This document shows, in pieces, positions 47,025-55,177 of a DNA stretch of 64,000 nt. A program made the position numbers and the translations under genes. A model generated the notes under the pieces. It was given only the letters and a program-made list of their open reading frames with translations, had not been told where the DNA came from and did not search any database. The stretch lies in the NCBI GenBank assembly GCA_913062645.1, contig CAJXVW010000001.1, positions 434,001-498,000 of the forward strand, in the 5' to 3' direction. This DNA comes from an uncultured Mycoplasmatota bacterium (lineage in GTDB: Bacteria > Bacillota_I > Bacilli_A > Izemoplasmatales > Izemoplasmataceae). Numbering within the stretch: position 1 is the first letter of the stretch; every line of letters starts with the position of its first letter.

Positions 47025-49881
47025 TCGACTGATCGTACGATTCGGCATCATCGCATTGCTGGCCACCTCGTTTGTCGCCGTTCGCGCCGTTTACGTGCCG
47101 ACCAACCGCGACACCAAGGAACCGCCGGAAGAAGTGGTCTATGACATCACCGAACCGACGGATCTGGAATTCCTGTATGAAACGACTCATTTCAAGTATT
47201 ATTTCCGTGAATCACGCGACACCATCGCGATTTACGACAAACGCAACAACTACACCTGGAAAACCGGGCTCGATCTCGAGTATGCTCGAGACATCGACGA
47301 TCAGTGCGACGATGTTCTCGATCTGTATGAAGAGCAGTTCGAAGACGTCGATCTGAGTACCTTCGGATCCTTCGTCTTTGATGCCGGCACCACCGGGTCC
47401 ACCGGCTTCGGCTTGATCGGTGAGGCGGCCTTCGATGTCGAAGACCTGACCGATACGATGGCAGCAAATGACGTGTCGTTCACCATCAACGACCTGTCGC
47501 TCGTACAGGGCGAACAGTACCGCTTGTCGTTCGACGCTTACGCTCGAGACGGTCGTGACATCCAAGTCACGCTCGCCAGCGACGTCGATGAAGTGGTGAC
47601 GCTCCCGACGGAAGCGACCACGTTCACATTTGACTTCACACTGACCGACGCCACGGCGGCCGATTTCTCGCTGGCCTTCCTGTTGGCCAATGTCGGTGGC
47701 GATATCACCGAAACAACCGTGTTCCTTGACAACGTTCGCATCGAAGAGTTCGACGGCACCGATGTCGTCGCCGACAGCGACGTTGTCGGCCGCGGCGACT
47801 TCGAACTGTTGCAAGCCGAACTGACAACCACCGACGACGACCTGCTTGCGGCCTGCCGGCCCAAGGAAGTCCGTCTCAATACGACCTACACCGGATTTGC
47901 CAATTCGCTTTTGACGATTGAATACTACGATTTGTCGAACAACATCAAGCGTCTCTCGAGCGCGGGATACGAAGACGTGGAAAGCCAGCTGATGACCGTC
48001 AGCGGCGATCCGGGTCACTACCGCCTCGATGTCGAGTTCGACGAAATTGATCTCCAGATCAAACTGCATGTGTATTTTACCGAGACCGGCGTGGAGTATG
48101 AAATCCGCGACGACGAGATTACCGGCGACGACGTCGACGTGCTCGCCGCCGTGATCCTTAGTCCGTTCCTTGGCGCCAGTGGTGGCGCATACGAAGAATT
48201 CGACCTCGCCGAGCTCGATTATGGCGACGACGAGATCTTCAAGTACAAGATTCCCGGCTACTCGCTGGTTCCCGACGGCAGCGGCACGCTAATCCGCTTC
48301 GAGGACAACGACGTCAAGCTGGACTCCTACGAGGGTCAAGTCTATGGCATCAATTACACGCAAAATCAACTTCATTACAACTATGGTGAAGAGTACGTGC
48401 CGTTCAAACAGCCGACGATGCCGGTCTTCGGCATGGCCCACGGCGATCAGCAGGCAGCCTTCGTCGCCTATGCTTCGAGCGGTGATGAGCACATGGAAAT
48501 CATCGCCATGCCCGAAGACAACCTGACCTACTACAACTTCACCTATCCGCGATTCGAATACAACAAGCAATACCTGCAGGTCTACAACAAGAGTGGCTGG
48601 GGCTTCCTGACGCTCTATGAAGACCGCAATCATTTCGACATCCGGATGCACTACGACTTCCTTGCCGGCGATGGTTCGACTGGCCCGGCCGCCGACTATG
48701 TCGGCATGGCGAAAGCGTACCGACAGTATCTGATTGACGACGGTCAGCTGACGGAGTTCACACCGGATTACGACGACATTCCGATTCGTCTTGATTTCTT
48801 CATGAGCGATGTCGAGAAAGCCGTCACCGGTTACACCAACATGGTCACGACATCCGCCGAAGGGGTCGATCGCGTGCTCGCCGAGATTCTCGGTCTGGGC
48901 ATCTCCAACATCAATGCCGGATTGATCGGCTGGAACGATGGCGGGCGCACCTTGGGCGACCCGCGTGACGTCGATTTCAGCCGCGACATCGGACGCAAAC
49001 GCGATTTCGAGGATCTGATCCGATCCTATGACGACCAAGGCATCGACATCAGTTTCCACGAAGATTACGTGTGGATCAACGAAGAGATGATGACCTTGCG
49101 TCGCAACGCGGCCCGTCATACGTCGACGTGGTACAGCTGGATTGACACCTTCGATTATCCGGTCGGCATCTTCTATTTTGCCCGCCCGGTGAAAAGCATC
49201 GAATGGTTCCACGACCAGATCAAGGAGTTCGACGATCTCGGTGTTCAGTCCTACAGTGTCGCCGGGATGACCGAATTGCTGCTGACCGACTACACCGATG
49301 ATACCTCGCGGGCCGATGCCAAGCAGATCCTCATCGACGGATTTGCCGCGGTCCCCGACGACAAACTGATCAATGCCTACCAGCCCAACAGCTTCTTGTG
49401 GGCCTATACCGACCGCTACATCGGCGCACCGGTGTATGGTACGCAGTTCCTGATCGAAACCGATACGGTGCCGTTCTTGCAGCTGGTGCTGCATGGCACG
49501 ATGGAAGTGTATGGTCCGTATTCGAACTTCAGTTTCTACACCGATGCCGACGTACTCCGGATGATCGATTACAACGTCTATCCCAACTTCGTCCTGTCGG
49601 AGAACCCGGCCTATCTGCTCACCGATACCAACAGTCGCTCGTTCTACTCGATGCAGTACGAACTCTATGAGGAACTGATCGAGAGCATCTACAACCGCGT
49701 CAATACGGCGCTTGCTCCGACCCTTGGGGCCGAGTGGGTATCGCGCACGGTCGTGGAAAACGGCATCATCGTCAATCATTACGACAACGGGGTTGATGTC
49801 ATCATCAACTACACCCAGGATGCCTATACGTACAACGGTGACGTGGTATTCCCGGAATCCTTCTTAGTGGTGGGTGATTGA
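47011..49881 (+). CDS. DUF5696 protein with an inserted carbohydrate-binding-like module
   Basis: The 956-residue protein has an N-terminal membrane segment (about 7-22) and a DUF5696-like body: N-terminal beta-sandwich, then a probable TIM barrel from about 570 ('IPIRLDFFMSDVEKAVTG', 'ISNINAGLIGWNDGG', 'DISFHEDYVWINEE', 'QPNSFLWAYTD'). Within the first sandwich, residues about 110-265 form a CBM4/9-like module ('VQGEQYRLSFDAYARDGRDIQVTLAS'), whose end EEFDGTDVVADSD (245-257) nearly repeats a linker in the 21886 lipoprotein. A glycosidase-like role is inferred; I cannot assign catalytic residues. The GTG start has GGGAGG upstream and overlaps the previous stop. Confidence 0.72.
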   Translation: MFSINRLIVRFGIIALLATSFVAVRAVYVPTNRDTKEPPEEVVYDITEPTDLEFLYETTHFKYYFRESRDTIAIYDKRNNYTWKTGLDLEYARDIDDQCDDVLDLYEEQFEDVDLSTFGSFVFDAGTTGSTGFGLIGEAAFDVEDLTDTMAANDVSFTINDLSLVQGEQYRLSFDAYARDGRDIQVTLASDVDEVVTLPTEATTFTFDFTLTDATAADFSLAFLLANVGGDITETTVFLDNVRIEEFDGTDVVADSDVVGRGDFELLQAELTTTDDDLLAACRPKEVRLNTTYTGFANSLLTIEYYDLSNNIKRLSSAGYEDVESQLMTVSGDPGHYRLDVEFDEIDLQIKLHVYFTETGVEYEIRDDEITGDDVDVLAAVILSPFLGASGGAYEEFDLAELDYGDDEIFKYKIPGYSLVPDGSGTLIRFEDNDVKLDSYEGQVYGINYTQNQLHYNYGEEYVPFKQPTMPVFGMAHGDQQAAFVAYASSGDEHMEIIAMPEDNLTYYNFTYPRFEYNKQYLQVYNKSGWGFLTLYEDRNHFDIRMHYDFLAGDGSTGPAADYVGMAKAYRQYLIDDGQLTEFTPDYDDIPIRLDFFMSDVEKAVTGYTNMVTTSAEGVDRVLAEILGLGISNINAGLIGWNDGGRTLGDPRDVDFSRDIGRKRDFEDLIRSYDDQGIDISFHEDYVWINEEMMTLRRNAARHTSTWYSWIDTFDYPVGIFYFARPVKSIEWFHDQIKEFDDLGVQSYSVAGMTELLLTDYTDDTSRADAKQILIDGFAAVPDDKLINAYQPNSFLWAYTDRYIGAPVYGTQFLIETDTVPFLQLVLHGTMEVYGPYSNFSFYTDADVLRMIDYNVYPNFVLSENPAYLLTDTNSRSFYSMQYELYEELIESIYNRVNTALAPTLGAEWVSRTVVENGIIVNHYDNGVDVIINYTQDAYTYNGDVVFPESFLVVGD

Positions 49882-49882
49882 C

Positions 49883-50866
49883 ATGGCAAAACGTGAAAAA
49901 CAACTATCCGATCGTCAGATGCTCAAGGCGATCCAACGTAGCAATGACCAGAATCTGATTGCCTATTCGTTCCTCATCCCATGGCTGATCGGATTCGCGG
50001 TGTTCACCGTCGGACCCTTCTTCTTCACCATCTACCTCAGTTTCCAGGACGTCCAATTGACGGGTCTGGGTTGGGAGTACACCAACATCGGGATGGAGAA
50101 CTTCATCACCGCCTTCTTCGGCAACATCGACTTCGTGCCGGCAATGATTTCGTTCATTACGCTGGAAATCACCTACGTTCCCGCCATTGTCATCTTCAGC
50201 TTCATCCTGGGCATTCTGCTCAACCGCAACATCAAATTCCGCGGCGGCTTCCGGACGATTTTCTTCCTGCCCGTCATCGTGCTGTCGGGAAGCGTCATGG
50301 ACCAGCTGATCAACAACGAAGCGACGACGCTCGACGATTTCAGTGAGAACATCATCTTCACGATGCTCAACAACTACAGTCCGTTCTTCGCGGAGATCAT
50401 GCTGAGTCTGTTCCAAAATTTCACGATGGTGCTGTGGTTCACCGGTATCCCGATCATCCTGTTCATCAACGGGTTGCAGAAGATCAATCAATCGTTGTTC
50501 GAAGCAGCCAAGATCGACGGGGCCACGAACTGGCAGATCCTGTGGAAGATCACGATTCCGATCATCCGTCCAACGGCGCTTGTCGTCGCCATCTTCACCA
50601 TCGTCCAGATCGGTATGTACTCCATCAACCCGGTGTTCACGCTGATCCAACAATCGATGTACAACTTCCAGGGCGGTCTCGGTCTCTCGAGTGCCTACGC
50701 CCTCGTCTACACAATGGTCGTGCTGCTGTTCGTTGGAATCGCATTCCTGGTGCTCGGTACGAAACGCGAGAAAATCGAAGTCAAGCTGACCAGCATCCAG
50801 AAACGCAACTTCGAAATGATTCGCGAAAAACGACTCGAACGCAAAGGGGTGAAACAAGATGGATAG
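49883..50866 (+). CDS. ABC sugar transporter permease (second pair, MalF type)
   Basis: The 327-residue protein has six membrane helices and the EAA loop 'FEAAKIDGATNWQILWKITIPIIRP'. It starts one base after the DUF5696 stop (an in-frame GTG at 49874 overlaps it) and overlaps the next permease by 8 bases. A charged C-terminal tail (KREKIEVKLTS...) extends beyond the last helix. The second permease pair has no dedicated solute-binding protein beside it; the 541-residue binding protein at 38474 may be its partner. Confidence 0.9.
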   Translation: MAKREKQLSDRQMLKAIQRSNDQNLIAYSFLIPWLIGFAVFTVGPFFFTIYLSFQDVQLTGLGWEYTNIGMENFITAFFGNIDFVPAMISFITLEITYVPAIVIFSFILGILLNRNIKFRGGFRTIFFLPVIVLSGSVMDQLINNEATTLDDFSENIIFTMLNNYSPFFAEIMLSLFQNFTMVLWFTGIPIILFINGLQKINQSLFEAAKIDGATNWQILWKITIPIIRPTALVVAIFTIVQIGMYSINPVFTLIQQSMYNFQGGLGLSSAYALVYTMVVLLFVGIAFLVLGTKREKIEVKLTSIQKRNFEMIREKRLERKGVKQDG

Positions 50867-51827
50867 AGTACGCCAATGGATGTCCAAGGTCGACGAATGG
50901 ATCCAGTACCTCAAGATCAAACGTCGTCCGATTGAAAAGGTCGTCGCCAAGGTTGTTGTCTATGCCTTGTTGATCACCATCTCGTATGTGTTCCTGTTCC
51001 CCTTCTTCAGCATGTTGTCGCTCAGTCTGATGAGTCCCCAGGACATCATCAACGTCGAGATCGACTACATTCCACGCTCCATCTATTTCGGCAATTTCCG
51101 GATCGCATTGGCGGTCATGGACGGATTCCGGGCGTTGTTCAATTCGATCTGGTTCTCCGCCGTTCTGGCCGTCAGCCAGACGATCATCAGCGCGCTGACG
51201 GGATATGCGTTCGCGCGTTACCAGTTCCGGTTCAAGGGCATTCTGTTCGCCTTGATCCTGGTGTCGTTCATCGTCCCCGTGCCGATCATCTTCATCCCCC
51301 GTTTCATGATGTTCATCGGCGTCCAGTCGTCGACCGGCATCAAAATGATCGGGACCGTCATTCCGCAGATGGTCATGGCCCTCTTCGGCCAGGGCGTCAA
51401 CAGTGCGATCCTGATCCTCATTTTCTACAACTTCTTCCGGATGATTCCCGGCGTTCTCTACGAAGCCGCCAAGATTGACGGTGCCACACCGTTCAAGCAG
51501 TTCTGGGAAATCACCGTCAAGATGAGTCTATCGACGATCGTCGTCGTCTTCCTGTTCAGCTTTGTCTGGAACTGGAACGAGACGTACGTCACCAACCAGC
51601 TGATCGGTGACAACATGGTGTTGTTGCCGTCGCAACTGGGTATTTTCGACACCCTGTTCCAAAACCGTGCTCCGGCGATTCCCGGCCAGGAAGGCGAAGC
51701 CCGCATCAACGAAGCGTATCGCATGGCGGCGACGATCATCAGCATGATCCCGTTGTTCATCATCTACTTCGTGGCGCAGCGTCAATTCGTCGAAGGCATC
51801 GAACAGACCGGCATCACGGGTGAATAA
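50859..51827 (+). CDS. ABC sugar transporter permease (second pair, MalG type)
   Basis: The 322-residue protein has six membrane helices and EAA loop 'YEAAKIDGATPFKQFWEITVKM', where the last part lacks the usual 'PL.KP' (MSLST). It has a long N-terminal cytosolic extension of about 30 residues. It overlaps the MalF-type gene by 8 bases and is followed after 1 base by the GH16 lipoprotein gene, so import and surface hydrolysis are made from the same transcript. Confidence 0.9.
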   Translation: MDRVRQWMSKVDEWIQYLKIKRRPIEKVVAKVVVYALLITISYVFLFPFFSMLSLSLMSPQDIINVEIDYIPRSIYFGNFRIALAVMDGFRALFNSIWFSAVLAVSQTIISALTGYAFARYQFRFKGILFALILVSFIVPVPIIFIPRFMMFIGVQSSTGIKMIGTVIPQMVMALFGQGVNSAILILIFYNFFRMIPGVLYEAAKIDGATPFKQFWEITVKMSLSTIVVVFLFSFVWNWNETYVTNQLIGDNMVLLPSQLGIFDTLFQNRAPAIPGQEGEARINEAYRMAATIISMIPLFIIYFVAQRQFVEGIEQTGITGE

Positions 51828-51828
51828 C

Positions 51829-52761
51829 ATGATCCGCAAATTCTTTCTCCTTTTGACTATGTTCGGGGCGGCGACTACCCTCGCCGCCTGCGAACAGGAT
51901 ACGGAACCACTCAACTGCATTCCCGGCTACCACGAAGAAGACGGGAAGTGCGTCGAAGACGATCCGATCTGTTTCGCGCCCCAGGATTATGCCGAAGAAC
52001 TGACCTACCAGCTGGTCTGGTCGGACGAGTTCGACGGCGACGAACTGGACCGTAGCAAATGGGTCTACGAAGTCAACGGTGAAGGCGGTGGCAACAACGA
52101 GTTGCAGTTTTACACAGACACCAACACCGAAGTGTCGGATGGCACGCTCAAGATCATCGCCCGTCACGAAGATTACAACGGCTGGGAGTATACTTCCAGT
52201 CGCATCACAACTCAGAACAAAGCCGCATGGAAATATGGCATCATCGAGATTCGCGCCAAGATTCCGAGCGGTCTGGGAACCTGGTCGGCACTGTGGATGA
52301 TGCCGCTATTTTCACGTTATGGAGGATGGCCGAACAGTGGCGAACTCGATATCATGGAACATGTCGGATACAATGAGAACAACATCCACGGTACGATTCA
52401 CACCAAAATCTACAACCACAAGGTCGGCACGCAGAAAGGCAGCAACACGACGGCCTTCCAGGATGTCACGACGGCGTTCCACGTCTACAAGATCGAATGG
52501 TTGCCTGATCGCATCGACTTCTACGTCGATGACGACAATTTCTACACCTACGATCCCCATCGCTACAGCAGTTGCCCGACATCCAACGTCTGGCCGTTCA
52601 ATGCGTCCTTCTTCCTGATTATGAACATCGCCGTCGGTGGTGACTGGGGCGGCGTCAACGGCGTCGATCCCGACGACTTCCCGACCAGCATGGAGATCGA
52701 TTACGTCCGCGTCTATCAGGCCGATGAACTGATGGATTACGACGATCATACCGAAGACTAG
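51829..52761 (+). CDS. GH16 endo-beta-glucanase (laminarinase) lipoprotein
   Basis: The 310-residue protein has lipobox TLAAC (Cys21), a short Cys-containing stretch (CIPGYHEEDGKC), and a single GH16 jelly-roll domain (about 60-300). The catalytic motif GELDIMEHVG gives nucleophile E172, D174 and acid/base E177, in the form with the extra Met typical of laminarinases and lichenases; 'GGNNELQFYT' and 'NIAVGGDWGG' are further GH16_3-type marks. It would cut beta-1,3-glucan chains at the surface. ATG 51829 follows GGTGA; GTG 51820 overlaps the permease stop. Confidence 0.93.
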   Translation: MIRKFFLLLTMFGAATTLAACEQDTEPLNCIPGYHEEDGKCVEDDPICFAPQDYAEELTYQLVWSDEFDGDELDRSKWVYEVNGEGGGNNELQFYTDTNTEVSDGTLKIIARHEDYNGWEYTSSRITTQNKAAWKYGIIEIRAKIPSGLGTWSALWMMPLFSRYGGWPNSGELDIMEHVGYNENNIHGTIHTKIYNHKVGTQKGSNTTAFQDVTTAFHVYKIEWLPDRIDFYVDDDNFYTYDPHRYSSCPTSNVWPFNASFFLIMNIAVGGDWGGVNGVDPDDFPTSMEIDYVRVYQADELMDYDDHTED

Positions 52762-52769
52762 GAGACACC

Positions 52770-54983
52770 ATGAAAACACACGAAACGATGCTACCCAGAC
52801 TCACCATCGAGGAAAAGATGGAACTGACATACGGCCGGACCAACTGGACGTTTTTCGGCAATGAGCGACTCGGTCTGCCGACGCTCATGTGCGGCGACGG
52901 CCCCCATGGTCTGCGTGCCTACATCAAAGATCCCGAAACCGATGCCTTCGATCGTAATGCATTGGCGGAAACAACCTTGTTCCCCGTCGCGGCGGCGATG
53001 GCAGCTACGTTCCAGCCCGATCTCATCCACAAGGTCGGCCGGGCGATCGGCGAGGAGTGCAACATGCACAACGTCGATCTGTTGCTCGCGCCGGGAATCA
53101 ACCTCAAACGCAGTCCGCTTGGTGGACGCAACTTCGAGTACTACAGCGAAGACCCGTATCTGACCGGGGTCTGCGGCGCGGCGTTTGTGAACGGCGTGCA
53201 ATCGACCGGTGTCGGTGCGACCATCAAGCACTACGCCCTCAACGAACAGGAGAACCAGCGTCGTTTCATTGATACGACGATCGATGAACGAACGCTCCAC
53301 GAACTGTATCTCCGTCCTTTCAAATATGTCATCGATCACGCCAATCCGATGGCCGTCATGAGTTCCTACAATCGCATCGGCGGTCATTACGGCTCCGAAT
53401 CCAAACAACTTCTATTGGATGTGCTTCGCGACAAGTGGAACTACGACGGCTTCGTCATCAGTGACTGGGGTGCCGTTCAACACAAAGTCAAGAGTGTGAA
53501 AACCGGCATGAATCTTGAAATGCCCGGACCCAGCGAGTTTCGTCACGAACTAGCGGAAGCCATCGAAAACGGTGAACTGACGGAAGCCGAACTGGATGCG
53601 TCGTTGCGTCCGTTGTTCGACTTCTACGACAAGGTCAAGGACAACACCAACAAAGGCAAGACAGCCAATCTATACAAACATCACGAGGTGGCTCAGGCCG
53701 TCGCCAAAGAAGCCATCGTGCTGCTTGAAAACGATGGTATCCTGCCGCTCCAAACAGGCACGAAGATTGGTGTCGTCGGTACATTCGCCGACGTACCGCG
53801 CGTCAACGGCGGAGGCAGCGCCACGCTCAAACCGTATCATCAGGAACGCCCTTTGGACGCGCTGGCCAAACACTTCGATGTCGATTATGTTCCGGGTTAC
53901 GAGGAAGAAGATACCAATGATGCGTTGTTGGCCGAGGTGCGTGCCTTGTGCACCAACCACGATACGATCGTCTACTTTACCGGAACCACCGAACGCTTGG
54001 AGACGGAAGGTCGCGACCGCGACCACATGGAACTTCCCGATGGTCATCGTCAGGTGTTCGAGGTGATCCGTGCGAGTGGCAAACAAGTCATTGTCATTCT
54101 CAACAACGGCAGTAGTCTGGATCTGACGCCACTGGTCGGACATGTCAACGCCCTGGTGGAAGCATGGCTCCTGGGTGGAGCCGCAGGGGAAGCGTTGGCC
54201 GATATTCTCGTCGGTGCCGTCAATCCGAGTGGACGCCTCGCCGAAACGTTCCCGATGCGCATTGAACATACGCCGTTTTACGGCGAGTTTCCCTCGAAAC
54301 TTGATCATGTCAATTACACCGGCGATTTGCTTCGTCTCGGGTATCGATACTACGATACGCACCAGTACCCGGTTCGCTATCCGTTCGGATACGGGCTTAG
54401 TTACACCACGTTCGCATACCGCGAAATGGCGCTTTCACAGTCGCAACTGTCGGATGATGACACGCTTCAAGTTGATGTCACCATCGCCAATACCGGCACG
54501 ATGGACGGGTATGAAACCGTTCAGTTGTATGTCGGCGATGTAACGAGCTACTACCCGCGTCCGACCAAGGAACTGCGCGCATTTTCGAAAGTATTCGTGA
54601 AATCGGGCGAAACCGCGACCGTGTCATTCCATTTGAGCAAAGATGATTTTGCGATCTACAGCGATGAATTTCATGATTTTCGCGTCGAAACCGGTGATTT
54701 CGTACTATTCGTCGGACCCAATGTTGCCACCCCGAAACTGACGGCGACGGTTCGATACGAGACCAGTCTCGTGTTGCGTACGAATCTCACCATTGAGCAC
54801 CCGCTGAAGAATTTCAAGTTGTACAAGGCCGAGGCATTTGCGAAGCTGGAAGAACGATTTGGTACCTTTGCCTGGTACAACATCGAAGAACCGGCGATTC
54901 GCGTTCTGAAACGAATGAAACGGCGCCATGACTTGACCGATCAAGAACTTGACAATTGGATCGACGTGTTGTTGGGCGATTGA
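52770..54983 (+). CDS. GH3 beta-glucosidase, cytosolic, with FnIII-like C-terminal domain
   Basis: The 737-residue protein has no signal peptide. The GH3 barrel contains 'CGDGPHGLR', 'NLKRSPLGGRNFEYYSEDPYLTG', 'ATIKHYALNEQE' and nucleophile D232 in VISDWGAV; the second domain has 'GTTERLETEGRDRDHMELPDGH' and 'PFGYGLSYTTF', followed by an FnIII-like domain ('DGYETVQLYVGD', 'KELRAFSKV'). This three-domain plan is that of classic beta-glucosidases. It would release glucose from imported oligosaccharides. Start 52770 is 8 bases after the GH16 stop. It ends the long operon; no clear terminator follows. Confidence 0.94.
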   Translation: MKTHETMLPRLTIEEKMELTYGRTNWTFFGNERLGLPTLMCGDGPHGLRAYIKDPETDAFDRNALAETTLFPVAAAMAATFQPDLIHKVGRAIGEECNMHNVDLLLAPGINLKRSPLGGRNFEYYSEDPYLTGVCGAAFVNGVQSTGVGATIKHYALNEQENQRRFIDTTIDERTLHELYLRPFKYVIDHANPMAVMSSYNRIGGHYGSESKQLLLDVLRDKWNYDGFVISDWGAVQHKVKSVKTGMNLEMPGPSEFRHELAEAIENGELTEAELDASLRPLFDFYDKVKDNTNKGKTANLYKHHEVAQAVAKEAIVLLENDGILPLQTGTKIGVVGTFADVPRVNGGGSATLKPYHQERPLDALAKHFDVDYVPGYEEEDTNDALLAEVRALCTNHDTIVYFTGTTERLETEGRDRDHMELPDGHRQVFEVIRASGKQVIVILNNGSSLDLTPLVGHVNALVEAWLLGGAAGEALADILVGAVNPSGRLAETFPMRIEHTPFYGEFPSKLDHVNYTGDLLRLGYRYYDTHQYPVRYPFGYGLSYTTFAYREMALSQSQLSDDDTLQVDVTIANTGTMDGYETVQLYVGDVTSYYPRPTKELRAFSKVFVKSGETATVSFHLSKDDFAIYSDEFHDFRVETGDFVLFVGPNVATPKLTATVRYETSLVLRTNLTIEHPLKNFKLYKAEAFAKLEERFGTFAWYNIEEPAIRVLKRMKRRHDLTDQELDNWIDVLLGD

Positions 54984-55070
54984 TTTCGCTCCCAGACTCG
55001 AATGATTTCGAAAACTTTGCGAACTCGTTCCCCGTGTATATGAATAGAAGTCAACCATAGTCTTGATTAT

Positions 55071-55137
55071 CCGTTAACGAAAAATTTCGATGATTACCGA
55101 AAACGATGTAGCGTTGCACAACAGTTTGTGATATAAT
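55071..55137 (+). promoter_or_regulatory. Promoter region with operator-like site before the GH16-LacI-GH16 operon
   Basis: TATAAT at 55132-55137, 41 bases before the ATG; no good -35 is seen. The site cgaaaacgatgtag (55098-55111) ends in the -35 region and matches the first half of the CGAAAnCGnTTTCG palindrome. A nearby CGAAAAATTTCG (55078-55089) lacks the central CG. The gap 54984-55177 otherwise holds nothing recognisable. Confidence 0.45.
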
Positions 55138-55177
55138 ATCATAGGTTTTGTGTTCGTGCTGCGACAAGGAGGACACC

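Noticed and set aside
54964-54995. Possible terminator after the cytosolic GH3 gene
   Set aside because: gggcga...tcgctccc can pair weakly but has no T run; readthrough toward 55178 remains possible.
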